DNA of 64,000 nt, from the NCBI RefSeq assembly GCF_947500265.1, contig NZ_CANMRN010000002.1, positions 372,001-436,000 of the forward strand, read 5' to 3'. This document shows, one piece after another, positions 1 through 8,866 of the stretch. A model generated the notes under the pieces. The model saw only the letters and a list, made by a program, of their open reading frames with translations. It made no database searches and had not been told where the DNA came from. The stretch's first letter is position 1. Each line of letters starts with the position of its first letter. The translations under genes were made by a program, and so were the position numbers. Origin of the DNA: an uncultured Psychrobacter sp. (GTDB taxonomy: Bacteria; Pseudomonadota; Gammaproteobacteria; Pseudomonadales; Moraxellaceae).

Positions 1-370
1 GTTGCTCACGAGAAACATCCTTATGGTCAGTAATGTATGATCAATAAAATATGAAGAAGTGTAAAATAGATAGGTCGTGTATGCTCTAAATGGCGACTCT
101 AATATGATAATCAACCACTATCAATATGGGTCATTGACGCTAGAGTATTTGAATCGCCTAGATTTTAGCCTAAAACGCCTCATTTTGCCAGTGGTAACCG
201 ATTAGCTAGCGTGCATAATAGGTTTCATTCTCGTATATAGCTCTTATGTATAGTTCTCATATACAGCTAGTAATAAAAATAAAGGCAGCTATATATGCTG
301 CCTTATCGAGACGTAATGAAATAATAATTGCTATATGGTTTAATCAAAGTAGTAATTTCAGTTACATCTA
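1..370. other. Gene-free left edge
   Basis: No convincing gene is visible in this stretch. It holds the presumed terminator of the lipocalin gene (282-304). A minus-strand ATG at about 19 could begin a gene running off the left edge, but only six codons are visible and its AAGG lies directly against the ATG, so it cannot be supported. Confidence 0.5.
282..304 (-). terminator. Rho-independent terminator of the lipocalin gene
   Basis: A perfect 8-bp stem (AAGGCAGC / GCTGCCTT) with a 7-nt AT loop is followed on the minus strand by a T-rich run. It lies about 70 nt downstream of the lipocalin stop codon. Confidence 0.6.
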
Positions 371-1603
371 TTATGGTGATAGACTTACCGTTTGGTTGCT
401 CTGCGACGTCAATGTAAACTCTTTTAAGTCATAACCTTGCTGCTGAGCAATTTGACGATATTTGGTATACGTTTCCTGACTGATATTTGGCGAGCGTGCT
501 AGTAACCATAAGTATTTTTTATCAGGTGTCCCTACTAGCGCGGTTTTGTACTCTGCATCACGTGCTAGCACCCAATAATCAGCACGGCCCACTGGAATCC
601 AGCGAATCCACTTCGGTAAAAACGTCACTTTTAGTTTGCTGCCGCTTTCATCGACTGGCTTAGCCAAACCTTCTGCCACGATACCCGAACCATCCTCGCT
701 CATACACTTATTAGTAACCGTGATTCCTGAACCGTCATCTTTTTGAGCATAATTGGCGGTGACATCACCAGCACATTTACGCTGGAAATACATCGGCAAA
801 CGGCCGATTTCATACCAAGTACCTGCATAGGTGTTCAGATCTACGCTATCTACAGTAGTTGGCGTGCTTGCAGATTTATGAATAATATCGCTTGGCTTAA
901 CCGATAGCACATCAGTCGTGGTCTTCTCGCTCATCGCATCATCAGACATGCCATTAGTTGCCGTGTTATTAGTTGCCATGTTCACAGGCGGCGTGGCCGC
1001 ATAAGCTGAGAACGCTGCTAACGGTATAATAATTGCTAAGGCAATGCCTGTATGTTTGATCAGTCCATTCATAAATATGCGCTCCGGTATTTCTTTGTAG
1101 GATGAATTATTTGTTGATGCATCACTCATTTGCTCAGCGTCGATGGCCTGTTCAGAACTACTGTTTAGATTATCTATTTGATCCTCTAACAGTCCTGACA
1201 TTAATGGCTCATCGTCAGTTAGCTTTTGTGGCTGCTTATTTTGCGCTGACTTATAACCAGATGATTTATATTCACCAGCCGCGTCATAACTGTCCTCATT
1301 GCTATTTTTTAGATCTTTGCTTATTTCATTGTTACTCATAGCTGACTCTTTTGCCCTAGGGCTTTTGTCGGCGCTTTTGTATCCAAAATAGCTGTCTTGC
1401 GAAGACGTGTCTTTTGCCAGATGGTGCGAATATTCGCCATTCGAGCTGTCGTGATTATAGCTAGCATCGTTACTAGCTTGGTTTGTCTGTTGCGTGTCGT
1501 CGCCATATTCATTGTCATTGAGCGATTGCTTAGGCTGCTGAAGTTGAGAACCAGCTGCCTGTGAATCAATCCATGCTGATTCAGGTAACTTATTGGTTTT
1601 CAT
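371..1603 (-). CDS. blc: Lipocalin (Blc-like) with long disordered N-terminal extension
   Basis: The C-terminal half (residues about 250-400) is a bacterial lipocalin. It has the GTWYEIGRLP motif, the following YFQRKC, a later cysteine (TNKC) and the WVLARD and WLLARSP strands. Blc proteins bind fatty acids or lysophospholipids at the envelope. A hydrophobic signal-like segment ending AAFSAYA starts at residue 178 (ATG at 1072) and has GGAG about 9 nt upstream, so translation of a normal 233-residue secreted form from 1072 is plausible. No lipobox cysteine is seen, unlike E. coli Blc. The first 177 residues are Ser/Asn/Asp/Gln/Lys-rich with a coding-like codon pattern (many GNN/ANN codons, no stop), but the ATG at 1603 has no clear ribosome site. 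Either the protein is membrane-anchored with a cytoplasmic disordered tail, or two genes have become fused. The lipocalin assignment is firm; the start is not. Confidence 0.75.
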   Translation of the reverse strand: MKTNKLPESAWIDSQAAGSQLQQPKQSLNDNEYGDDTQQTNQASNDASYNHDSSNGEYSHHLAKDTSSQDSYFGYKSADKSPRAKESAMSNNEISKDLKNSNEDSYDAAGEYKSSGYKSAQNKQPQKLTDDEPLMSGLLEDQIDNLNSSSEQAIDAEQMSDASTNNSSYKEIPERIFMNGLIKHTGIALAIIIPLAAFSAYAATPPVNMATNNTATNGMSDDAMSEKTTTDVLSVKPSDIIHKSASTPTTVDSVDLNTYAGTWYEIGRLPMYFQRKCAGDVTANYAQKDDGSGITVTNKCMSEDGSGIVAEGLAKPVDESGSKLKVTFLPKWIRWIPVGRADYWVLARDAEYKTALVGTPDKKYLWLLARSPNISQETYTKYRQIAQQQGYDLKEFTLTSQSNQTVSLSP

Positions 1604-2023
1604 AGGAGTACCATTCTTAAATAGTGATTGTTAAAAACGCTTTATGTACGGCATCTATTTGGTCTCGTTTTCTAAAAGCCATTTGCTTTGGTATAAATTA
1701 TTTGTGCAAAACTTGACTCTACAAAAGCTTTTTTATTATTGTATTTTGAACATCACTTTTGGTCAGTCACTCGTCTATAGAAATAAGATCAACGTATCGT
1801 AGATATGCAATATATATTAAGGACAACTGGACTATTAAAACAGTAGTGCAATGTAGGAAAACGCAACGGTTTGTAAGTAACTATGGGGTTTGAGTGTTGT
1901 TTGAACACATCATAACCACACAGTTACTTGCTGGATAACTAAGTTAAAAGTCAGTTATTTGAACTTACTAAGCTTAATACACAAGTCTAATACGGGTCAC
2001 ATTCAGGCAAATGGCATGTTGGA
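1604..2023. other. Intergenic region with nested inverted repeat
   Basis: This is the leader of the lipocalin gene and the downstream region of the Nudix gene. No gene is seen. The only clear structure is the nested dyad at 1875-1929, listed separately. No confident sigma70 promoter was picked out. Confidence 0.5.
1875..1929. repeat. Nested imperfect inverted repeat
   Basis: Three stacked complementary blocks share one centre: AAGTAACT/AGTTACTT (1875-1882 with 1922-1929), GGTT/AACC (1887-1890 with 1914-1917) and GTGTT/AACAC (1894-1898 with 1904-1908), with a 5-nt loop. There is no T-run on either side, so it is not an ordinary Rho-independent terminator. It lies about 95 nt past the Nudix stop codon and about 270 nt before the lipocalin ORF. 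Confidence 0.5.
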
Positions 2024-3160
2024 TTATATAAACTGACGAATGCCTGCCACACTGATACCGCCATACTGCAATGCTTGATCGAGCATAGCAGGCTCCAGAC
2101 CACCTAACCCAATAACAGGCATATCAGCCAACTTTGCTAATGCTGACCATGCTTCCCAACCAAGCGGCGTATCATCAGGATGCGTTTGGGTGGCGAGCAC
2201 AGGCGATACGAAAGCACCAATCACTGGTGGTAGCCCCTGTTTTATTCTTATGCTGGCAAGTTTGTTGGCTGCCGTTATGCTCGCGATGTCATGACAGCTG
2301 ACGATAAGCGGATGGTCTTTAGATAGCGACTGTGTGAGAACTGTAGGACTGCCTACCTCATCGAAACACTGCATTAGTGTTGAGTGTGTCAAATGCTTGC
2401 CAACTATTCGCTGGCCAGTTTCTGTCTCATTAGCGGTTAGTGATTCCTCAACATCTAAAAGTTGCTCATTATTATTAGGTAAAATCGCTAAAATATCTGG
2501 ACGTGCCGTTATCAGTTGCTCAGCAAGATGCTTAGATTTTGCATCCTTCAAGCGGATATATGTCCACGACTCTGATGCTAACTTTTCTTGGTGATATTGT
2601 AGCCATGCTGCCGCTGCATCAGTATGTGTGCCGAAATGTGCTAGAGGATAAGTAATCGCTATCTTCGATGGGAGTTTCAACCATTCAAGTATTGTCTTAT
2701 TAGCAGCGGGCAGATTATACGCTCCTGCCAAAAGCTGTAATTTGGTCACCCAAGTCAGTGCCTGCCCTTCTAAACCTTGTTCACAGTGTTTATGCTGCTC
2801 GTACTGCTCTGCTGTCAGCTCAATCTTATAAACCTGTAAGCTGACCTGCTTATCGCCATAATCATGATGCAAACGCCCAAGCTTAACGATAGTATTATTA
2901 TCAAGTAAGATACCCGTCTCTTCAGCCACTTCCCTTATCAACGCCTGCGCTGCTGACTCATCTGCTTCTATCTTTCCGCCGACGAACTCATAACGACTTC
3001 CCTGATGCTGAGTAGCATCTCGAAACCCAAGCAAATACTGATCTTTATAATGAATAACAGCCACTGCAACATTTACGATGCTAGGTTTGTTATTTTTCGC
3101 CTTACCATCTGTCTTACTTTCCGGCTTCGTCTCTGATTGTTGATTTGACCCGTTCAACAT
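2024..3160 (-). CDS. Nudix hydrolase fused to ThiE-like domain
   Basis: Two domains are visible. Residues about 28-160 carry the Nudix box (GGKIEADESAAQALIREV then AEETG), the metal and pyrophosphate site of MutT-type enzymes that sanitise oxidised nucleotides. Residues about 175-378 resemble a thiamine-phosphate synthase-like TIM barrel, ending in a PVIGLGG motif and a GISVAGIRQF strand. This MutT/ThiE-like fusion is well known in gammaproteobacteria. The ThiE half usually cannot be assumed to make thiamine, and its role is unclear. The first 25 residues are a polar tail. The gene is monocistronic as far as can be seen, with hemP diverging upstream. The Nudix assignment is secure; the substrate is inferred. 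Confidence 0.88.
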   Translation of the reverse strand: MLNGSNQQSETKPESKTDGKAKNNKPSIVNVAVAVIHYKDQYLLGFRDATQHQGSRYEFVGGKIEADESAAQALIREVAEETGILLDNNTIVKLGRLHHDYGDKQVSLQVYKIELTAEQYEQHKHCEQGLEGQALTWVTKLQLLAGAYNLPAANKTILEWLKLPSKIAITYPLAHFGTHTDAAAAWLQYHQEKLASESWTYIRLKDAKSKHLAEQLITARPDILAILPNNNEQLLDVEESLTANETETGQRIVGKHLTHSTLMQCFDEVGSPTVLTQSLSKDHPLIVSCHDIASITAANKLASIRIKQGLPPVIGAFVSPVLATQTHPDDTPLGWEAWSALAKLADMPVIGLGGLEPAMLDQALQYGGISVAGIRQFI

Positions 3161-3371
3161 ACTTATATCCTTTATTTCGGTGTTTACTCTGATTATTTTT
3201 GATAATTTAATAGTTTTTATAGGCTAGATGATTTATTTAAATTTATTACCTAACTTATTAATTTATATGGGTAAAATATTCAACTGAGATATTTTATGAC
3301 AGTAAACTTAGATAAGTTTACATAATAACTGCATTTTATTTTATCAATTGCCTTGCAAATTTATCAAATCT

Positions 3372-3392
3372 AAATGATAATTATTATCGTTA
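3372..3392. promoter_or_regulatory. Fur-box-like operator upstream of hemP
   Basis: The sequence TGATAATTATTATCGTT matches the GATAAT/ATTATC hexamer pattern of Fur boxes. It lies about 62-82 nt before the HemP-like start codon, where iron repression would be expected. Confidence 0.65.
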
Positions 3393-3453
3393 AAAACAAT
3401 TACGCTATGGTTAGCCAATTTTTTAAGCCACTTCTTCTCAAAAGGAATTTACT

Positions 3454-3618
3454 ATGAGCATGGTCATCTCTCGTTATTTAAACTGTCGTGAAAACCGTCT
3501 GCCTACTTTGCAATCACAACATTTATTTGCACTGACTAAAGAGGTACGTATCGAGCATGAAGGCGAAGAGTATCGACTACGCCTAACTCGCAACAATCGC
3601 TTGATTCTAACCAAGTAA
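3454..3618 (+). CDS. hemP: HemP-family hemin uptake protein
   Basis: A 54-residue ORF. Its C-terminal half reads EVRIEHEGEEYRLRLTRNNR followed by LILTK, the diagnostic HemP signature (VxIxHxGxxYxLRxTRxxKLILTK). HemP proteins are small cytoplasmic factors linked to haem uptake and to expression of haem receptor genes. AAAGGAA lies 8 nt before the ATG, and a Fur-like box and a downstream terminator frame it as an iron-regulated single-gene unit. No haem receptor or transporter gene lies next to it, so it is an orphan copy here. The family call is strong; the molecular role is only partly known. Confidence 0.88.
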   Translation: MSMVISRYLNCRENRLPTLQSQHLFALTKEVRIEHEGEEYRLRLTRNNRLILTK

Positions 3619-3654
3619 CGCCTATTTCAATAGTATCTGTTTCAATACTTCTAT

Positions 3655-3687
3655 AAAAAAACGCCTCATAATGAAGGCGTTTTTTTA
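3655..3687 (+). terminator. Rho-independent terminator of hemP
   Basis: The stem ACGCCT/AGGCGT (3661-3666 with 3675-3680) is flanked by an A-run and followed by TTTTTTT. It lies about 40 nt after the hemP stop codon. The flanking A and T runs mean it could also act on minus-strand transcripts. Confidence 0.8.
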
Positions 3688-3769
3688 TAGGTTATACAAC
3701 TTAAAAATAATTTCAAAAGCGCTCTCAGTTGACATCAACTAGAAAGCAGTTGTCCTCTGAATAAACGAT

Positions 3770-6700
3770 TTAGAACTGCCAACTATAGACCACATCCACT
3801 GCATTTTCCGCTGCTGAGCTTGCTTCTACATAGATACGGCGTGTCAATTGATAACGAACAGAAAGGCTGTTTTGCGCATTGAAAACACCCACGCCATAGC
3901 GAATGTATAAATCAGGGGTGACGTAACCTGTGACGTTGACATTGGTGTCCTCGCTACTACCTGAGGCATCAACTGTCAGACTCTGCAAACCGAACGCCTG
4001 TCCGATTTGATTGGTCAGGCTACGAGTACCACTCAGACCGAAGCTCAGTCCAGCAGCAGCCAGATTATTGGTCACTTGCGATTTGAACCCTTGCTCACTA
4101 ATTTGCGTCGCGCTCTTATTATCGATGCGGCCTGTCACCAACGCGTTCATTGCTTGCTGCTGGGTCAGTCCTGCATTGTTAAAGACGATAATATTGGGGC
4201 TTTCAGTCGTTCCTTTGACACGCAGACCAACTGTTTTGCCATTAATTGTTTTGGCCGCTTCAATACTCAGACTCGGTTTCATCACATCGCCATTGAAACG
4301 CACTTGACCATAATTCAGCTCTAGGCTTTGGCCAAAGGCATTGATATTGGTGCGGCGTGAGACCTGCACAACACCTCTGGCACGCATGATACCTGTGCCA
4401 TTCTGAGTCACATTAATTGCACCTGCCAATGGAATGACTGCGCCAAAACCACGAAAGTTGATATCATCGCCCAAATCAACACCGATATCCGCATTGATGG
4501 ACCAAGGTTTTGAGATAGCCAGTACTTCATCGATATTGCCAATCAAACGGCGATCTAGTACAACTGCATCCTCAGTCTGAGTAATGATATCTTCGCTGGC
4601 TTCAGGAGGACGAATGGTCGCAGACGGCACACTGATTGCCCCTTTTATATCAACATAACGGTCACCTGGGCGCACGATAATATCAATATCAGGATCAATT
4701 TCAGCAACCAGTAGTGGCGGCTGAGTGATGACTAAGCCTTCACCGACGATACTCAACTTGGCTTGCAGTTTTTGTTGCCAGTTGACTGTCCCTGACAATT
4801 CGCCTTCACCTGTACCACTATTGAATGTGCCATCAATGGTCGCTTGCGTGCCACGTATTTTGGCTGCCACATTTACTTTGGACAGATTCACTGGCAAATC
4901 AAGCATGGCTATACGGCCGTCAGAGAGTTTTACGTCGCCATAGAACTGCGGTTTGGTTAAGGTACCACCTAGGCCACCAGCCATTGTAACGTTACCTCTT
5001 AGGACGCGCATACCAGGGAAGAAAGGCTTAAATATCGCAAGATCAAGCTCGTTCAGCACCAGTGCACCAGAGATTGGTTTAGGGTCTTTATAAGGATCGA
5101 CGATCACCTCAGCATAGCCACGCGCACCGCGTCCAGTATTGATGTCAGTACGCAGCTTGATACCCTCAGGCACAGACAGAGCAATGAGAGACACACGCTT
5201 GTATGGCAAAGTCATTGATGTGCTTTCACCATCTTGAACGAGGCCTATCTTGCCATTGTCTGAGTATAGCGTGGTATTGATAGTTGGCGGACGACCACGT
5301 TGCCATCCGACGATTGCTTTACCATTAATCTTGCCATTCCAGTCAATATCTTCTGGTAAGAACACTGAGAATAACGACGTATCTAAATTCTGCAACGCTA
5401 CATTGACCTCACCTTGGTCCGGTGATGCCACTAATTTTTCTCGTAGACAGAGCTTGCCGGTTTGATCCGTGGCCTGCCAACAATGAGCGGCAAGCTGTAC
5501 TTTTAGATCACGATTCTCACCACCCTGATTGTAAGGTAAATTAACAATCAGCTGTGCAGGTTGTAATTGATTCAAAGTCGCATATTTAGATTTGATTCGG
5601 CCTTTTCCAATGACACCTGACCAGCTTAGCCTATCTCGATCAAAACCACCTTTTAGCCTAGCGCCGACATCGAGTTGCTTATTGGCCACATTTAGATCGA
5701 CCACATGAGACTTTTCGGTACCATTAAAAGACGCTTTAACACTATCGAAACTTTGACCAGCAGCATCTAGGCCTTCAGCCGTCACGATTAACTGACTTGG
5801 GCTATTGGCTAAGTTGACCAGCTTACCGCGTACACGGCCTTGACGCAATATAAAGCCAGGTAGCGCGAGTCGCTCACCGACCAAATCAATATAAATAGTA
5901 GGCAGTGCTTGACCAGCTGGTTGAGACAGCGTGGCACCGCCAGTGACTTTTCCAGCCAGTTGACTAGACAGCTGATCTAGACTGGTAATGTTAATTTTGG
6001 TTTGTAGCTGCTTGGCATTGCCGTTAGCCGTGACGTAATTATCACCCCAACGTAGCACCAGATTATTAGCATTTAGGCTATCAATCAAAGCATTTACTTG
6101 CTTATACTGTGCTTGGGCATCTTGGGTCTGAAGCTGTTTAAAATAACTTGCTAAATCTTTAGGCAAACGCATTTTCGCTGATAGGCTGCCTTTGGCACTC
6201 AGTTGCTGCCCTTTTAGCATGCCATTCAGATTGACTTGTTTAATATTGACGATCTGCTGCGTGTCACTCCAGCGGCCATCTGTATCAATCGTACCAGTGA
6301 TAAGGCTCGGGGTATCTTTTAGGAAATAGCCAATGTTAAAACGATCCATCACCGCGTTGATATCCCACGCAACGCCTTGACGCACATCAACGGTACCGCT
6401 GGCATCGATACTACCTGCCGCACCCACATGACGGAAACGATTGATACGTATCAGCTGACTGTCACCACTGGCTTCTATATTCAGCTTACCTGCTGGCAAT
6501 TGCTCGGCATCTAATATGCCGTTAAAATTTACGGCAAAGCGCTGCAATGTGCCTGCGGTGTTTTTGCTATTTTTTGGCGCATTTTGCCACTCGCCACTGG
6601 TTTTTAGATCGCCTGTGATTATCGCTGGATTATTGGGTAAAAAATAACCCAAGTTGAACTGATCAAAACGACCATCTATATTCCAGCCGATATTTTTACG

Positions 6701-8764
6701 TAAGTCGATAACACCTTTCGCATCAACTGCGCCCGCTTCACCTTTATAGTTCAGCTTACGAATACTAATCAGCTTTGGCGTACCCGCAGCATCGATAGAC
6801 ATACGGCCTTGTGGTACATCTGCTGTATCAATCCGACCATCAAAACGCGCATCAAATACTGACAGCTCACCACCTACGATATCAACACTGGCATCACCAG
6901 CACCTGTGATACCGATAGAACGATCTGCTTGCGTTGCATCGAGCTGCGCTTGCATATCGGTATCGTTTAAAGTAATTACATGACGCTGTCCGCTAACACC
7001 ATTTTTGGTGATATTTAGCAGTCGGCCACGCGCACTTATACTACCTGTTAGGCGCTCAAGCGGTAAGTCGCTACGATATTTCTTAGGGAGTAGACCTTTG
7101 GTACTGGCATCAATCTGCCATGTCAGTGGACGCTGTTTGCTCGCTAACTGAATCTGTCCTGTGCCGGATAAGTCTCCTACTATGCCGTTATAATTAAGAC
7201 GATTGATATCAATGACATCACCAGCCTTACGTATACGTAGATCATAGTTGCCCTTGGGGGCAGCATTGAGCTCATTGATAACGGCATTGGCATCGACTGA
7301 TAGGGTTGAACCACGAACGATGACGTCTGCCTGCCCACTAGGACTGTCGATATTGCCAATATTGGGTACGTTACGGCGGGTTAGGTTTTTCCAGTTAGCA
7401 TCAATATACCAAGGTGCGACTTGCTTGGACTTGGCAGAGGTTTTACCGCGAACCATATTAGCATTGATATGCTCACCATCGCGCTGACGCAAATCTGCAT
7501 CAATCTGCGTGTTACCAGTACCATTCTGCTGCTGATAACGCAATGACAGCCTACCGTTAAGGGTTTGCGGCGCATAAGCTTTAAAGTCAGTATACTCAGC
7601 CGGAATAGCTTGGCGAATATCAAAGTTGCTACCCGTCGCACGCACTGTGGCCTCAAAGCTGTCTTTCCAATCTAAAATACCTTGCAACGCCAAACGTCCC
7701 GCTGGCACGTCAGCATCTAGGCGATCTATACGTAGCTGACTGTTGGCGATAACGGCACGGCCTTGATAATGGCCTGATGGAATGTCTTTGGCCGTCAATT
7801 CAGTATTGATACGCAATCGTATCTCAGAGATGACGCCAGAAGCTGTGGCCGTACCGCTTTGTAGGCGAATGTTTTGACTGTCAGCATAAGGAATAAGAAT
7901 ATCATCCCACTGTAGTTTTGCATCGAACGGCGCACCCGCATCCAACCCCTGTACTACAAAGTCGCCTTTCACATCACTATCGTTATAACGACTACGTACT
8001 TTACCGACAGTACGTTTGAGCGTTCCCGTTGCAGAGATATTCAATGGGTCGATATAGGCTTTTTCAAGGGCGCTGACTTCCGCAATCGCACTCAAATCTA
8101 GTGGATAGTCGCCCTGTAGGTCGATCTCTCCTTGTAAGGCACTGACTTTTACGATATCAGCGTACTGCAAATCACCACGGCCAACAGTCACCGTGCTACC
8201 TACCCACGTCAGGTCACGCGCCGTAATATCTTGAATAACGATAGGGTCTTTGGTTACTTGCTTATAAGTGATTTTCTTAATTTTTGCTTGGTCAAAACGC
8301 AAGTTTACTGGCAACTTTAAAGTTTTATAATCAAACGGTTCACCAGTAGGCGGTTTTTTATTGATGATCTCTATGGTCTGGATGTCTGCATCACTTAAAT
8401 GCACTTCTTTTGCAAATACTGCACGCCAACCTATTTTGACGTAGGCCTTATCTACCAATATCTCAAGATCTTCAGTCGCTTCAATATCGATATCGGTTAC
8501 CCAAATACCATCACGCAGGTTACCGCGTCCGTATTTAAAATCAATACCTGTCTCAACACTGATTTTTTCTAATATAAACTTCGTACCAGCGTCCGTTCCT
8601 GCTACATAAAAGAATATGGCGAACATAATTGCTAGTACGATAAGCATCAATACCAGAAGTTTGAGCAGAAATGACAACGGATACCAACGCCTAACGGCAC
8701 GGGCATCACGCTGTGCTGGATCTTCATCTGGAGCATTATTAGGCGGGGTATTTTCTGTCAGCAT
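3770..8764 (-). CDS. tamB: TamB, inner-membrane component of the TAM complex
   Basis: A very large protein (about 1664 residues) with one N-terminal membrane segment (about residues 30-52) and a long beta-rich periplasmic body. It ends in the conserved TamB/DUF490 domain, finishing with a beta-strand and aromatic residue (VDVVYSWQF). TamB spans the periplasm, pairs with TamA, and takes part in outer-membrane protein insertion and anterograde phospholipid transport. It is longer than the roughly 1260-residue E. coli protein. The extra length includes repeats of about 107 residues in the middle, for example WNIDGRFDQFNLGYF near 6650-6695 and WDINAVMDRFNIGYF near 6328-6372. An upstream TTG (8773) would add three residues. 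I prefer the ATG at 8764, although no strong ribosome site is visible for either. tamA lies about 100 bp upstream in the same direction, forming an operon. Confidence 0.93.
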   Translation of the reverse strand: MLTENTPPNNAPDEDPAQRDARAVRRWYPLSFLLKLLVLMLIVLAIMFAIFFYVAGTDAGTKFILEKISVETGIDFKYGRGNLRDGIWVTDIDIEATEDLEILVDKAYVKIGWRAVFAKEVHLSDADIQTIEIINKKPPTGEPFDYKTLKLPVNLRFDQAKIKKITYKQVTKDPIVIQDITARDLTWVGSTVTVGRGDLQYADIVKVSALQGEIDLQGDYPLDLSAIAEVSALEKAYIDPLNISATGTLKRTVGKVRSRYNDSDVKGDFVVQGLDAGAPFDAKLQWDDILIPYADSQNIRLQSGTATASGVISEIRLRINTELTAKDIPSGHYQGRAVIANSQLRIDRLDADVPAGRLALQGILDWKDSFEATVRATGSNFDIRQAIPAEYTDFKAYAPQTLNGRLSLRYQQQNGTGNTQIDADLRQRDGEHINANMVRGKTSAKSKQVAPWYIDANWKNLTRRNVPNIGNIDSPSGQADVIVRGSTLSVDANAVINELNAAPKGNYDLRIRKAGDVIDINRLNYNGIVGDLSGTGQIQLASKQRPLTWQIDASTKGLLPKKYRSDLPLERLTGSISARGRLLNITKNGVSGQRHVITLNDTDMQAQLDATQADRSIGITGAGDASVDIVGGELSVFDARFDGRIDTADVPQGRMSIDAAGTPKLISIRKLNYKGEAGAVDAKGVIDLRKNIGWNIDGRFDQFNLGYFLPNNPAIITGDLKTSGEWQNAPKNSKNTAGTLQRFAVNFNGILDAEQLPAGKLNIEASGDSQLIRINRFRHVGAAGSIDASGTVDVRQGVAWDINAVMDRFNIGYFLKDTPSLITGTIDTDGRWSDTQQIVNIKQVNLNGMLKGQQLSAKGSLSAKMRLPKDLASYFKQLQTQDAQAQYKQVNALIDSLNANNLVLRWGDNYVTANGNAKQLQTKINITSLDQLSSQLAGKVTGGATLSQPAGQALPTIYIDLVGERLALPGFILRQGRVRGKLVNLANSPSQLIVTAEGLDAAGQSFDSVKASFNGTEKSHVVDLNVANKQLDVGARLKGGFDRDRLSWSGVIGKGRIKSKYATLNQLQPAQLIVNLPYNQGGENRDLKVQLAAHCWQATDQTGKLCLREKLVASPDQGEVNVALQNLDTSLFSVFLPEDIDWNGKINGKAIVGWQRGRPPTINTTLYSDNGKIGLVQDGESTSMTLPYKRVSLIALSVPEGIKLRTDINTGRGARGYAEVIVDPYKDPKPISGALVLNELDLAIFKPFFPGMRVLRGNVTMAGGLGGTLTKPQFYGDVKLSDGRIAMLDLPVNLSKVNVAAKIRGTQATIDGTFNSGTGEGELSGTVNWQQKLQAKLSIVGEGLVITQPPLLVAEIDPDIDIIVRPGDRYVDIKGAISVPSATIRPPEASEDIITQTEDAVVLDRRLIGNIDEVLAISKPWSINADIGVDLGDDINFRGFGAVIPLAGAINVTQNGTGIMRARGVVQVSRRTNINAFGQSLELNYGQVRFNGDVMKPSLSIEAAKTINGKTVGLRVKGTTESPNIIVFNNAGLTQQQAMNALVTGRIDNKSATQISEQGFKSQVTNNLAAAGLSFGLSGTRSLTNQIGQAFGLQSLTVDASGSSEDTNVNVTGYVTPDLYIRYGVGVFNAQNSLSVRYQLTRRIYVEASSAAENAVDVVYSWQF
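6320..7010 (-). repeat. Internal tandem repeats within tamB
   Basis: Translated segments recur with a period of about 107 residues. Each has an 'IDAAG/IEASG' strand, 'IRIN/IRKLNY', 'GEAGAVDAKGVIDLR' or 'GAAGSIDASGTVDVR', then 'W-I-ID-FN-GYFL'. The copies are diverged at DNA level. They probably lengthen the periplasm-spanning beta-groove. The borders are approximate. Confidence 0.55.
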
Positions 8765-8866
8765 GACACTCAACTACGTTAAAAAATGAAGACCAGCAAT
8801 CGGTACGATAAGTGATAATTAGAACATTTGGAGCGACTAAACATTTGGAACTACTATATTAAGCGA

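Noticed and set aside
1..19. Possible minus-strand gene start at the window edge
   Set aside because: Only six codons are visible and the AAGG is directly adjacent to the ATG.
246..434. 62-residue plus-strand ORF at the left edge
   Set aside because: No ribosome site; it covers the lipocalin terminator and the end of the lipocalin gene on the other strand.
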